Below the pieces are notes generated by a model. That model was not told where the DNA came from. It was given only the letters and a program-made list of their open reading frames with translations, and did not search any database. A program made the position numbers and the translations under genes. Of a stretch of DNA of 64,000 nucleotides, positions 11,489-24,728 are shown piece by piece. Source of the DNA: Rhodosorus marinus (taxonomy: Eukaryota > Rhodophyta > Stylonematophyceae > Stylonematales > Stylonemataceae); assembly GCA_029953675.1 (NCBI GenBank), contig JAMWBK010000001.1:62001-126000 (forward strand). Reading direction: 5' to 3'. The stretch's first letter is position 1; every line of letters starts with the position of its first letter.

Positions 11489-12015
11489 TCAATAGAAGAA
11501 TCCCAGGATCTTCCCTCCAGTATGCTTTCTACGGGCCTCCTCATGGTCCATGATTCCGTAGGATGTAGAAAGAATGATGTATCCGAACTGGCGACTTGGG
11601 AGGAGGTTGTTTACCCACTTTTCAATTTCCTTGACCGAGATGTCGTATCTCGGAGAGATGACTCTGCACTTGTTCAGCCTTCCGGTCAAGATTACTACGA
11701 CCTTTCCGCCACGATGATCATCTACAAACTCAAACTCTCCTATGTATCCTAAGAAAACGAAAGTAATGAAGCGGTGGTAAGCCCCCAAAATGAAGAGGAG
11801 GAACACTCGATCCACATTCGGGACCAGCGATAGGTATGACACCTCGTTCCCTCCCGAATAGAACACGGTAGCACAAACTTACCATGCTTTTGCATCACCT
11901 GCAAGAATTTGATCACCACCTTAGAAGACGGCCTGATCAAAACCTGCCTCTTTCCCTTTTTCTCCGCATTTGACAAAGTCTTGAGCGAATCCGCAAGAAC
12001 ACTCATACGCACCAT
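11489..12015 (-). CDS. RPS15A: 40S ribosomal protein uS8 (S15a), two exons
   Basis: Exons: 11883-12015 and 11489-11748 on the minus strand. They are joined across a 134-bp intron with donor GTAAGT and acceptor TTCTTAG, splitting a Gly codon. The product is 130 residues, exactly the usual eukaryotic length. It begins [19 protein letters not shown], has [13 protein letters not shown], then [16 protein letters not shown], and closes with the invariant [20 protein letters not shown] region. This is the cytosolic small-subunit protein, not the plastid S8. A GTAAGG donor-like site about 110 bp upstream (near 12126) may mark a 5' UTR intron, but I see no clear acceptor before the ATG. Confidence 0.96.
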
Positions 12016-13679
12016 ATTGAAAAACAAATAATTACAAACACCAACACTACCTCCCTCAACACTTCCGTTCCTTCTGATCACCTCCCTCGTTCATCCAACT
12101 CAGCAAAGGTCAAAATTAAACCTTACCTCAATCCATGCCCGTCCGAACGCCCCAGCCCGTATCGACGTCCCATCCGAGCACAATAGCGGTGAAAATCAAC
12201 CTTCTTCTTCCCTTCCCAGCAAAAATGGTCCATAGCCGCCGTCGTCCCCATGGTCGTCGATCAGTATGCTTTCAAGATAAAAATTCAGAGTATCAATCTC
12301 TTTTCGATGGCTTGCTCATCCCTCGATAACCCCCTTGATATCGAACTGGTTAAATACATCCGGGGGGTTATGGAGCATAGTAATATTATAATAAATTTTA
12401 TATATTCAATAATTTAGGATCCCGTACCCCTTTCGCCAAATATGCGCAATTGAGCTCCATAGGGGTCTACAAGCCATTGTTGGTAATACCATATTGATTG
12501 ACCTGGTCTTGCGAGAGTTTCTGATTGGAGTTTGGGCATCCTTTATTTTCAATGGGTATTAGCCATTTATGTTTGCTTACGGCTAGGGTTGAGGTTGTAC
12601 AAGGTCAGTGCGAAGCTTGTAGCATTGTAAATGCTTGTGTAGGAAGATGTTTCTGGTTGCCACTGGAGACTCCAATGAACTTTTGGTTGCATGTGTGTGT
12701 GAACCAAGCTTTTGAGTTGTGAGTTGAGTCAATGCGGTGCTGGCTTCGGGAAATTTGCTTCTTGCAGGTAGCTGGATGAGCGTTTAGTTCTGGATATAGT
12801 GAGAAAGAGGATCCACGACTTTTTTGGATTTGGTCTGGGCAGTTTCAGGTCGACCTTGGAGGTAGGGTAGGACTCATTGGCGATCTCAGCGCTGAGGTCA
12901 ATACTTGGTCGGAAAGGCTCACAGGTTCGAGGCGCAGCCTCTTGCTGGTGCTTGGGTGCCACGTAAGTGCCCATCCACGACCAGATTGCACTGAGGCGCA
13001 AAGAATTGCGCAGAAGTTGGATGACCCGCCGTAGGTCGAAGGGTCAGAGCACGGCTCGACCGGCTGGACTGATTGGCGCAGGAAGAGGGAGGGTTCATGA
13101 TCCGCCGGTGAGGATAGGAACTGCAATCCAGTTCGGATCGGGATGGAAGAGGAATGCACCCCAGAAAAGGGCTTTTGACGCAGACGCAGAGCCCGTATTC
13201 TCCGTCGCCCCACCAACCCCACTAAAAGTCTGGAAGCGCTGGAAAGCTCTGCGCATAGACATGATCGCACAAATATATCCTTTATACAAATCAGCTGTAA
13301 ACGCCGACCAGCAGAGTACAACGACCATCCTCCCTCCAGAGAATCTAAATAACAAAGCACTGCCTATACCAAACAAAAACCAGAGCACGGTCGGTTTCGC
13401 AGCCGGGACTGGCAGTCTCCATTACTGCTTCAGCAGCACAGAGAGCACCATATTCGTTTACCTCCAGCTCGGCGGTCAACAAATATGTGAAGCACACAAA
13501 CTTGCGGTATACAACCACGTCGACCACCAGCTGTTGAAGTTTCGCCAACCTTTGCTCAAAATCTCCTACTCAAAATCATCTTTGGCGACGAAAAGATCTA
13601 CAGAGCTGCTTCATTTCTTTTCAGCCAGTCATCCACCATTCCCAATAGCTGCAGCGGTCAAAGAAGAAGAGCGAGATTT
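12016..13679. other. Intergenic with a possible unassigned minus-strand exon near 13.4-13.6 kb
   Basis: Mostly without recognisable genes. On the minus strand about 13462-13560 reads as a protein-like stretch (AKLQQLVVDVVVYRKFVCF then LLTAELE) that ends at a plausible GTAAAC donor. An acceptor TTGGTATAG lies about 90 bp further on. I could not build a full gene from these, so the exon is only a possibility. Overlapping open frames on both strands across 12.8-13.8 kb are probably shadows. Confidence 0.25.
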
Positions 13680-14898
13680 TCAATTGTTCAGCAAGGGTAC
13701 GTCCATGAAATCCCGGAGTACAACTATAAATGGAAGCGGTACACGCACCACATCTGGCTTTTCTTCATGTGGATTATGCCCGCAGTCCGAAATTGTTTGA
13801 AACTCAGCGTGCGGAATACACTTTTGTAAGTGTTCTACCTCAGGAAGCTGAACAATCTTGTCATGCGAAGCACTAAGAATCTACGTAAACGGAAATGGAG
13901 CAAAGATGTTAGCGATATTTCTTAACGAGTGGAGAGAGGATATTTCTCAAGACTCTTCTAGGGATCGCAAACGTATAAGCTCGTACCAGGACAGGAATGC
14001 CTAGCCTCCGCGCATCATCCGACGAGTCGTAGTCTCGCATTGCTCGGACTATCTCCAACGCTCCGCGCACCCAGCCTGAGTGGCGCATAGGCCTAGTGTA
14101 CCCATAGAACACATCATCGCAATCTAACCTAGAGCTGTCAAAGTAGTATCTCTCAAGCACTTTCTCAAAAGACGCGCGACAGGTTGCCTTCTTCCCCACT
14201 GCCATGAAGAACAGAACGGAAGCGATGATGGGAATTTTGAAAAGGAACAGAAGGAAATTTGGCAGTCTGATTCTGGAACGAGTAAGCCTTGTCGCTGGGG
14301 CAATGAGTACGAGTGCCCTGACCCTTCCAGGGTTGTTTACAGCCATCTGAATAGCTAGGGACGCGCCCATTGAATGTCCTACGGCAACGACTTTGTCCAT
14401 TTGAAACTCTTCCATGACTCCTTGTGCATGTCTTTTGCCGAAATCCAGGGAGTACGGATTCACCCTCCCACCGGCGAGGGCCCAGGAAAATGGACGAGGT
14501 CGTGAGCTTAAACCGAACGGAGGCCTGTCAAATGCAACACACTGACCGCCGCCAATTCTGGACAGCGGCTCCAAAATCCGCTTAAATGAATACGTAGACC
14601 CCAATACTCCATGCAATAAGAGCACGTCCACCTTCCCCGACTTCCTCGCGGGTTTCCCCGCGACCGCACAGTGCGTCCTGATCCTTCCGCCTCCAGCCTT
14701 TCCAGTATCTACATACACAAACTTAGACTCCTCTTCGTCTAGAACGAGCTGCGCCGGTTCAGTAACGGCCGACTGCGCCAGGTGAATCAGAGCACGTCCA
14801 ACTGACACCTTTCTCGTTCGAAGCCCAGTCACTCTGCTGGCATCTACGCAGGTTGGGTTCAGAAATCCAACTCGTGAAGCCCTTCGTCTTGTTTCCAT
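13680..14898 (-). CDS. Alpha/beta hydrolase fold protein, two exons
   Basis: Exons 13987-14898 and 13680-13880, intron of 106 bp (donor GTACGA, acceptor TACGTAG, phase 0), giving 370 residues. Residues 90-100 read DVLLLHGVLGS, the beta-strand and oxyanion HG motif. FDRPPFGLS follows. The nucleophile elbow is GHSMGAS with Ser176. The second exon restores the rest of the triad: Asp311 in SASHDKIV and His339 in DCGHNPHEE. Without splicing the frame ends before both residues, which supports the intron. Residues 1-40 are rich in Arg/Ser/Thr and may target the protein to an organelle. A hydrophobic segment lies near 212-232 (NFLLFLFKIPIIASVLFFMAVG). The substrate cannot be deduced; such proteins include esterases, lipases and epoxide hydrolases. 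Confidence 0.85.
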
Positions 14899-17800
14899 TT
14901 CTAGTCAGAAGCAGCTGCAGCCCTTCTTCCCACGCTCTATCACCCGTCCCACCTATTCAGGCCTTTGACACCCCTTTGCTCTGCGACCTAGCCCTGCACC
15001 TGCCATGCATGCGACGAATTCTTCTGGAGCCAACGGACAAACGCCTGTCTGGTCAAATGGAGTTTCAATACAAGAGGGCCCATTACCAAGACATCCAGCA
15101 AAAGCGTCATAGTAGTATTCAGTCAATTTAATAGTATTAAAGATTGATAAGGCTCTTTTTTTACTCCTTCTCAGTCTCCCATCGACTATAGACCGATGGC
15201 GCTAAGTGACACTTACACATCAATACCAAATACTGCGAAAACCCAACTCGAGCACTCGAAGAATCTGATATTTCCTTATGGCAAAAGGTTCTATCGGAAC
15301 ATCGAAAAAAGAATAGCAAAAGGAAAAAGTGGTCGCAATGATTGAAGGGAATCTCTTTTTGTGTACTGCGAATAGAATTCTTTTGGATCCAAACTGGGGC
15401 CCTCCGTGTTTCGGGTCATTGCTGATGTCCTCGGCTTGAGAGCTGTGTGTTCTTCAGGCCCTGGAGTATTCACAGGTAGTAAACGTCCTGATAGTGTATA
15501 CCGGAAAAAAACAAACTTGAGCTGTTTTCAAGAAATCCGAATCATCAAAGTAGCGGGATCGTAGAGAAGGTCATTCCAGCAAAGCTTCACCACTCTCCTC
15601 TTCCCCCCCGCCCTCCCCCCCACGCGCCATTCTCGAAACAATTCGAAGTAATCTTTGTTTCTTGACGGGAAACAAGGAAAAACTGGTGGTACTACATTTT
15701 GATAGGACAATGAAATCACCTACAACCAAAGATTTGAAGATATTTTTTGTCGGTCTTGTATCAAGGATGTCCCAGCGTCATTCCAATTTCAATCAATCAT
15801 ATCAATTCTGGCGGAATATGTTTTCTACCTCTCGCGGTGGAAGAAAATGATTGATAACTTAAATTATAATGATCAAAAGATATCATTTAAAGCACAGTGA
15901 TTGGACAAAAATTGATACCGTTTTTGAAATAATAAATCCATTTTGTTAGGTGTGGGTAAGCTTGCGACACCATTGGCTACAGCGTTGTGCCGTTCTATCA
16001 GCTTAGATTCGTTGCTCCCTCTCGCGCTTTCGCGAGGGTTTTCACAAGAAAGCGCCTATTACCAATAAATCTTTGTTGCTAGTATTTCGCAGGGGAATCC
16101 CGTGCCAAGGATTGCTGGTTGTCGTTTCGGTCAGATCCGCACAGACGGGAAGGGGGAAAGGTTGGGGGAATGAGCAAGGAATTGTACTTTTATTTCGTAG
16201 TCTGCCATCGAGTCTTGACGACAACAATGCAATAGGCACGTATATCCAACGAACACGCCCATAACGGGATTATGAAAAGGCTCATCTAGGGTTTCAATTC
16301 TTCCATCAGCAAACTAGACTTGTCGGGGATAAATCGCTCTTTGCTTTATGATCAGTCTCTCGTTCTATCGTAATCCATGAGGAGTAGCCCCTCGGCCCAC
16401 CACAATATGACTTCATGTCCTCATGTACCCGGCTCACGTCAAAATGGTTCGGTGCTCGGGCTCAAAATCACCGGACGCTCGAAGCCTCGTAGCTACTTCG
16501 CGACGGTGGAGTATCGAACTGCTTCTTGTGCGGACGCCCCACCCGATGACCTCCCAGGTACGCGGTGCCCAGCTAGATCATACTGGATTTTTTGGTGCTT
16601 GTATTGGCTCACGCCAAAAGCCCTACCCAGCGGAGGCTTAGCAATCTTCTGGCAGTGAACCGCGACTCCATGTGCAAAAGCATCCTGGTGGTGGCGCTAC
16701 GTGGTCATCGCTGCTTTGCAGGGCAAAGTAGGCTACAACACCTTCTCCGGTATCGCATTCCACACTAGCCGAAAGGACTATGCTTAGCGGGCTATATATG
16801 TCTTTATCGCGGCTGTCCAATTGGTGTTATGAGTGCGCGCACACTAGCATTTATATCCAGCCACTTCTTCCCATACGTGCCCAGGTCCCATAGTCTTTGC
16901 GTGGTACGATGAGTCCAGCGCCTCTGATCGGCGGGCTCCTTCTATTCCCATGGGTGCTAATTGTGCACAAGAGCGACAGCTTCAGCATTCCATTTCTAGT
17001 CTTGCAGGAGCGATTCTGTATGCCCTCTGCACATTGGACTCCCTTCTGTCCACTAAGCTATGTTTTTTTGTCTCAATCGTCTGGATTCGTTGGGCCAGCT
17101 GTAGACTTCCGACGTCTGTTATGCTTTCTCGTAGCACCAGATCAATGGAAACCCATTGTTGGAATGAACAGAGTGAGTCTAGCCTGAAGAAATCCATTAG
17201 TGGCTTAACCCCGGAAGCTTCGGTTCCGCTTCGAAAAACCAAAAAAGTCCAAGTTGATCTAAGACTCGCCACACAAAAACAAGGGTCTTGACTTGCTCGT
17301 TACTGCTGAGATCACATCGGAACCTGTTTTCACTCTAAATATTCTCTGTCAAATACCTTGAGCGATCTTGGAACACTCTCTACCGCGTCTCTTCACCCTA
17401 AGCAACGGTTCTCCCGGGAAGCAAACGCCTGGGTTACCATCGGAGGTAACTTTTCTCATCGTTCTGACTGGGGTGGAGGTTCAATATGAAGCTCGCAAGA
17501 GGAATTGGTCGGGATTGCGACTGAGTAGGGAAGGGCATTCCAATAGTCCCGCCCTGTTGATCTTATGCTAAAGGAGAGGAGTTGACAGATCGTCTATAGT
17601 TCTAGGAGTTCTGCAAGGTTTGGGTAATCTAGAATGTTGATATGGGTTCCTGTTGCACTTTTTTCGGCGGTGGGTGCATATATGTATATGCGATGTCGGC
17701 GTGTTGTCAGGGAATCTCGAGAAGAGGTAGACCTCAGTATTGCAGTGGTGAGCAACAAATATGCACAATCTCTGCGAGCCGTAGACGGATGATATAGATT

Positions 17801-18262
17801 CCAAAGAGCGATCACTCTTATGCTAGAGGAAAAGAAATAGCTGAACGCAGAGTTTTCTTGCGCGCTTCTTCGATGACCTGCAGATCGTGGCTTTGCGGCA
17901 GAAGGTTGTTGAGCTGGAGGAGGCTTTCCGCGCGGCTGGTTTGGTTACGAGACCTGCAGGAACTCCATCTATCGGACCGTCCTATGAAGTGAACACTGCT
18001 GAGGCCTGTGTTGTGGACGTTGGCGCAAATGGATGATGATTCGCGTCGGTTCGTATACATGTATATATATAAAGAAATGAGTAGCTGAACAAACCAGAGA
18101 GCGAATGAGAATCGCTTAGTTGAGAGCAAATCAGCCCGAACTGGGCGCTTCGGAGACCACTACCGAAATCCAAAAGCTCTAGGGACGGAAGCACAAGTAG
18201 TCTTAGTCTCAAATTGCTTACGAGTCTCTCCTTCGGCTCAGCTCTTCATGAAGAGGTGTGTA

Positions 18263-18300
18263 GCGGGTCTGGGTATGAAAGGATCTCCCCCCAGACCCGC
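18263..18300. repeat. Perfect 11-bp inverted repeat (hairpin)
   Basis: GCGGGTCTGGG at 18263-18273 pairs with CCCAGACCCGC at 18290-18300 around a 16-nt loop. It sits 45 bp before a short tandem repeat. Possible end of a small mobile element or a structured transcript; function unknown. Confidence 0.7.
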
Positions 18301-18344
18301 CTCGGACTCGTGGTGGGATCCGCTTGCAACTGAGTCGGGACAGG

Positions 18345-18402
18345 TTGACCGCTGAATCCCGCATCCGACTAAATTGACCGCTGAATCCCGCATCCGACTA
18401 AT
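18345..18402. repeat. Two tandem copies of a 29-bp unit
   Basis: The unit TTGACCGCTGAATCCCGCAT plus CCGACTAA occurs at 18345-18373 and again at 18374-18402, differing only in the last base. Confidence 0.95.
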
Positions 18403-18791
18403 CGGCATGTGCAGTTTTGCGCTTATTCCGCCGATCTAGCGGCAATCAACTTAGGCGTTGTTCGCAGACTCAATACATAGGCGCCGGGGCTCCCCCTTCT
18501 TTTCTGGGGATGCGCAGTCTAGCGTTATCCACTTATCAGCCCTGAACGATTTGCTGAGTACCCGCCCACCAAAGGGCGACCGTGACAGTCAAGCGTAGAG
18601 GAGAGCATTGGGATCACGAGCTTTGACGTAGGGAGGGAATTTGTGCGAAGTGTCCTCAAGACAAAGCCTTCGAAAAGAGAAGTTGTGAAGTTGCAAGGAT
18701 AGCTAGCAGGCACATATGTTATGCGTTGTTTTGAGAATCTGGAGGATCTGAACTGGAGAAATTTTTGAAGAGATTTTGAGTTTCAGTTTGG

Positions 18792-19920
18792 ATGCGGCCG
18801 AAAGGAGTCGCTGGAATCTTACATGGTGGCGGCGATCGGCTTTTTCAGCGAATTTCATCCGGTTTCGGACGGTTGAAGTTTTTCGAGGATGGGGTGGGAA
18901 ACTTGCGTGAGCATGAGGCATGGATATCGTCTCTTAAGGACGGACCTGTTGCGGCGCCGCATGCGATAGAGATTAAATGGACTGATTGGCGGGAGAACCG
19001 GCTGCTTGGTTTTGCGTGGAGGGAAGGTGTGTTCTTATCGCCATCGGCGGTATCATTAAATCTACCAGAAAGCTGCCATCGTGCGCGGTTTGCGTTCTTG
19101 GAGCCTGAGTCATGGATGAAGAGGAGCGAGGATGCCGTTTTGATACTGGCTGGCACGGGAGATCACGGGTATCTTTTTCGAACGTTGAACTTGGCGGCTC
19201 CGCTTCTCCGGGCGGGGGTTTCCGTGATCATTCTTGAAAATGCGATGTATGGAAAAAGAAAACCTGCATTTCAGACCGGCTCAAAGCTGAGAAAGGTCTC
19301 GGACCTACTGGCTCTCGGTAGAGTCACCATTGAGGAGTCACGATCGCTACTGGAGTTTCTTCGAACGGAACCTAGCACCTCCGGCGAGAGAGCTCTTGCG
19401 GTAATGGGATGCTCAATGGGCGGGCTTCATGCTGCAATGAGTGCATCTCTCATGAACGACCCCATTGGCGTGGTTGCCGCATTTGCCCCACCGAACGCGG
19501 ACGTGGCCTTCGTGAAAGGCATCATGAACAAGACCATGAGTGCAAACATTCTTCCGTCTCTCGACTCCGTCCTGTATGCGACGGACATTCGTAACTTTCC
19601 TCGGAAGAACTTCCCGGCCGTGCTCATCAGCGGAAACTCAGACCTGTACGTATGCAATGTCCCATGCCAAGGCTAAGACAAGCTCGTCTCATTCCAGCCA
19701 TCTTTCCCCTGTCAGCTACGTGCCGGCGGAGCACTCCGTGAACACATGGCGATCCCACTGGCCATCGATTGACGTCCGATTCGTTAACTCAGGACACCTT
19801 TCCGGCATGGTCCTCAATCGGCATGTTATTGCTTCTTCCGCAATCGACGTTCTCAGAGCCGTTACAACCTGTACTAGTAACACTGTCAATCATCGACAGG
19901 AAGATGCCACGCTCGTGTAG
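18792..19920 (+). CDS. ABHD18-like (DUF2048) alpha/beta hydrolase, two exons
   Basis: Exons 18792-19645 and 19716-19920 with a 70-bp intron (donor GTACGT, acceptor CCTGTCAG), giving 352 residues. Family marks in order: a start region with GFGRLKFFEDGVG; ARFAFLEPESW; the strongly conserved LAGTGDHGY at residues 119-127; LENAMYGKRKP, equivalent to the N-x-x-YG-xRKP motif; the nucleophile elbow GCSMGG with Ser208. Exon 2 starts with DLYVPAEHS and carries FVNSGHLSG, which supplies the catalytic His and ends the fold. Splicing at the earlier GTACGT donor, rather than the GTATGC four bases on, is needed to keep frame. ABHD18 in animals is a mitochondrial lipid hydrolase; activity here is inferred. 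Confidence 0.85.
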
Positions 19921-20328
19921 CGCAGTCAAGAAGCAAAACAAAATGGCTAGTAGCATCGAACCTTGTGATCTTCGGGAGGATCGCCAATGAGCGTAATGCG
20001 CACTGCGGGTCGGACACTGCGCCAGAGAGGAAACCAATTCAATGAGAACGTGTACATTGTTCTTCTCCTTGATCCCTGCCTTCAATACCTCGCATCAGGT
20101 CGGCTGGAGCAGCATGTGGTCACATGGATGCAATGAGTTTGAGAGATGATCCTTGCAGTGAGGTGTTCCACACAGTTTTAATAGCATTGTTCATTCATGA
20201 AATATGCAGCAGTTCAATCCGAAATCAGCGGGCAGGGCAACCTCCACTTTCTTTGTCTATTGGCGGTCAGTGCTCCACCTGACCCCTTGTACAATATACA
20301 CTATTAAGTACATTCTAGCAGCTATGCA

Positions 20329-20520
20329 TTGCCAGTCTATTCACGTTGGAGCCTAGGACGCAAGCTCGTGGACGATTACCACCATGACTGCTCCGTGGGG
20401 ATGCTTGTAACCAGGCTGATCCGGATGCAGACAATCATCTTTTGGCCTTCTATCGGTGATAGGTCATGCGGCATGTGCAGTCGCAACCGGTTTCTAGTCT
20501 GCGCAAGCGATTCCTCTGCC
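20329..20520 (+). mobile_element. Relic of Ty3/gypsy integrase zinc-binding domain
   Basis: One frame reads VDDYHHDCSVGML, then TIIFWPSIGDRSCGMCSRN. This matches the HHCC zinc-binding module that precedes the integrase core (H-x-S-x-x-GH, then YWP, then C-x-x-C), with changes. No long integrase or reverse transcriptase frame adjoins it, so it is a fragment. Confidence 0.5.
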
Positions 20521-20578
20521 CATCAAGTCTCTTTCGTTGTTTGGGGATTGGAACTGATGGTTTGTCAGCAGCGCTAAA

Positions 20579-21938
20579 TTAAACCTTTTTGTCTCCGTCA
20601 AGATTCGGAAGATCTGGTTGAAGAGATTCTGCGCCAGATGGATCATCTTCGACATCGAATTCAGGAAGATCTTCCTCAGTTGATACTGTTTCAAACGGTT
20701 TCGCATCTGCATCTGGGTCAAGCCCAAAACCCCGGAAAAAGTTGGTTGACAGGTCCGCACGTCTCGATTGTATTTCCTTCACTAGTTGCTCTCCATGTCG
20801 AGTGTTAAAGAGAGTTCGCCCAAGCACTACGGCGTCGAATCCCATGTCCAGAAGGTCGTAGCATTCCCCCGCTGAAGAGTACCCACCTCCAGCTGCAGTT
20901 ATGATGAAATCTGGAATACTAGGACGCAGGCGTTCAGCAGTCATGGGCTCCTATTCACATTCAGATTCCAGAGGCACGAACAGGCTAGTTCAATCCTCTG
21001 TATCAAGCAATCACCACTTGCTATAAGAGTCTCCAAACTCCGATCTGTGAATACAGCTGACTCACTTATCGCCCGATTGTAAGGCAGAAGCTAAACGAGA
21101 GCAAGGGTAACTAATCTAACAACGAGCTGTTTTGGCGAAGCCTCTGTTTCAACGCATTGCGTGGAACCGCAGATGACAGCCCAACAAATCGCATTCACGA
21201 GTTCGGTATTATCGATAAAATTACCTCTTGATTCGTAGCTCGGTTTAGGTTGGAGACTAGTATGATCGCGGCTCCGGCTTCAACAGCAAAGGCGAGTTCG
21301 ATGTCTGTATGTACTTCGACAATTGATTCCAGTCCCATGAGGGTAGCCGAGTTGAGCAAACTTTCCAAGTCGGGAAGGCAAGCTCCGGCGATGATGAGGA
21401 CGGCTTTCGCGCCACAGAGACTTGCCTCTGCAATCTGAAGTGGATGGACAATAAAATCTCCCCTGACCAGCGGCAGTTTCAGTTGCGAACCTGCCGCGGC
21501 GAGATGGTTTAGATCGCCTTCGTACTGTTCTCCATCCGTCCAAATCATTGTTGCGTCGCAACCCCATTCTGCAGTCGTTTTCGCAACGATCTTCACTAGG
21601 TCCTGATCGTAGTCCAAAACCCTCAGCGGCTCTTCCCCGGGATGCACGGGATGTCTCTTCTTTAGCTCTGCTACAATTCCCAACCTTCCATCCGCCCTGC
21701 GAAGCGCTCGGTATAGACTCCCCTCTGTGGCATCGGCTTCAGCAAAATTCGTCCTCAATGCAAGCGGATGATCAGGCCTCTCCTTCAAGATCTTCTCAAG
21801 TTTCTCAATTTCGTCGAATTTTCTCTCTACAAGTCCATAAAGCAGACCCTCCGGCTTCCATTCCTTAGACTCTCGGCAAACTGCCCTCCTCCTTCCTCGA
21901 AACTGACCAACGCTACTCACAAAGCCGAGTACATTCAT
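20579..21938 (-). CDS. Indole-3-glycerol phosphate synthase-like TIM-barrel protein, catalytic residues altered, two exons
   Basis: Exons 21225-21938 and 20579-20950 (donor GTAATT, acceptor GAATAG, intron 274 bp, phase 0), 361 residues. Residues 1-28 look like a plastid transit peptide. The IGPS fold is clear: GIVAELKKRHP (Glu91 and Lys93 in the places of the first catalytic Glu/Lys), LVRGDFIVHPLQIAEA, ESIVEVHTDIELAFAVEAGA (Glu208), and GFDAVVLGRTLF. But the essential Lys of the K-D-F-I motif is Gly160, the SPSKG loop is lost (HPVHP), and the SESG motif that carries the second catalytic Glu is TAAG at 256-259. The acidic C-terminal extension of about 60 residues is also unusual. It is therefore probably not a tryptophan-pathway IGPS; a regulatory or changed-function paralogue is likely. 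Confidence 0.75.
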
Positions 21939-22892
21939 CCTTCATTTTCCTCAAATCATACCGCTAACTGATAGTGGCTATTCCTTCGAGCAAAATGAAA
22001 CTGACCCATACACGTGACGGTATAAATGATCCCATCTCCTTGTTTGCAAACTTCCCTTAACCCCTCTCCAAAACACCGAAGCTTCCAGACCCTAATCTGT
22101 TCCACCACCGTCAGACGGCCTTGGTGAAGATGAAAGGCGGCTACCACTGGGCATCTGCAGCTTCATCCGAAGCGCGGAACGTCTCTGAATGATCTCAAAG
22201 ACCGATGTTGCTCTGTTCCCAAAGGACCTCTCTTCCTTCAGAGAAGACGTGGCTGAGGGGGATTAGAGGAACCCTCGTCTAGGCGGCTTAGGATCGGCCA
22301 TCACCTCCCGCTTGCGTTTCTATGGCGAGCAGGACCGAGCGGGGGAACTTGAGCTACAGGAATTCCATGGCCTCGTTGTTAGATGCTTCTCGACGAACGG
22401 AGTGGCCGATGTCACCTCTTATGAGCCGATCATGATCAAGACGGCGGTCTTGTTCTTTACCCCGAGTGGACTTTCCCTGAGTGTGAAGGGCGTATGCACT
22501 GTCGGCAGGCAGAAGTCAACAAACGGATTCGTTTCCTTGCGAACACTTTCCGTCTTTTCAGATCTCAAACTCGGTGAGGGTACTAAGAGCAGATCACAGT
22601 ATCTGAAGAACTCAGCCGAGTTTCGCCGTAGCCCCTCAGACAAAATGTCCTGAAGAGCCGGCAAGCATTAACTTTGATCTACACGGTCATCCGTTCTAAC
22701 AAAAAAGGGGCTGGCTACCCGACGTGTGAAAGGCATGACCAGTGTGAAAAGGCACGACCAGGGTGAAAGGAAAACAGCTCTTCTCCAACTAGGACGCGTA
22801 AATCTCTCCGTCTTCTATGCAGTTCAAATCCTAGTAGCTCAAGGGCTCCGGATTAAGGTCTCTACCCCCTTCAAGTCGGGCTCAACTATTCA
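21939..22892. other. Intergenic, no gene recognised
   Basis: About 950 bp between the start of the IGPS-like gene and the end of the kinase gene. Open frames on both strands at 22312-22664 show no family resemblance. Confidence 0.5.

Positions 22893-24728
<1,836 letters not shown>

Larger units (their letters stand above)
14899..18791. other. Gene-poor interval with degraded sequence
   Basis: About 3.9 kb. Short mixed-frame fragments in 16.4-17.3 kb have the look of decayed mobile DNA but show no motif I can name. An open stretch at 17851-18036 on the plus strand, preceded by CAG, reads like a terminal exon (contains LQIVALRQKVVELEEAFRAA and stops at TGA), but no upstream exons were found. 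A 6-bp-stem hairpin lies at 16019-16036. The hairpin and 29-bp repeats near 18.3 kb are listed separately. Confidence 0.4.

Noticed and set aside
12967-13800. 277-codon plus-strand frame
   Set aside because: It lies opposite the second exon of the alpha/beta hydrolase and an open minus-strand region, lacks any domain, and has no supporting start context.
18345-18402. Short direct repeats considered as a CRISPR array
   Set aside because: Only two adjacent units without spacers, in a eukaryotic context.
22312-22664. Overlapping frames on both strands considered as a gene
   Set aside because: No domain, no splice logic and no coding-like bias in either frame.
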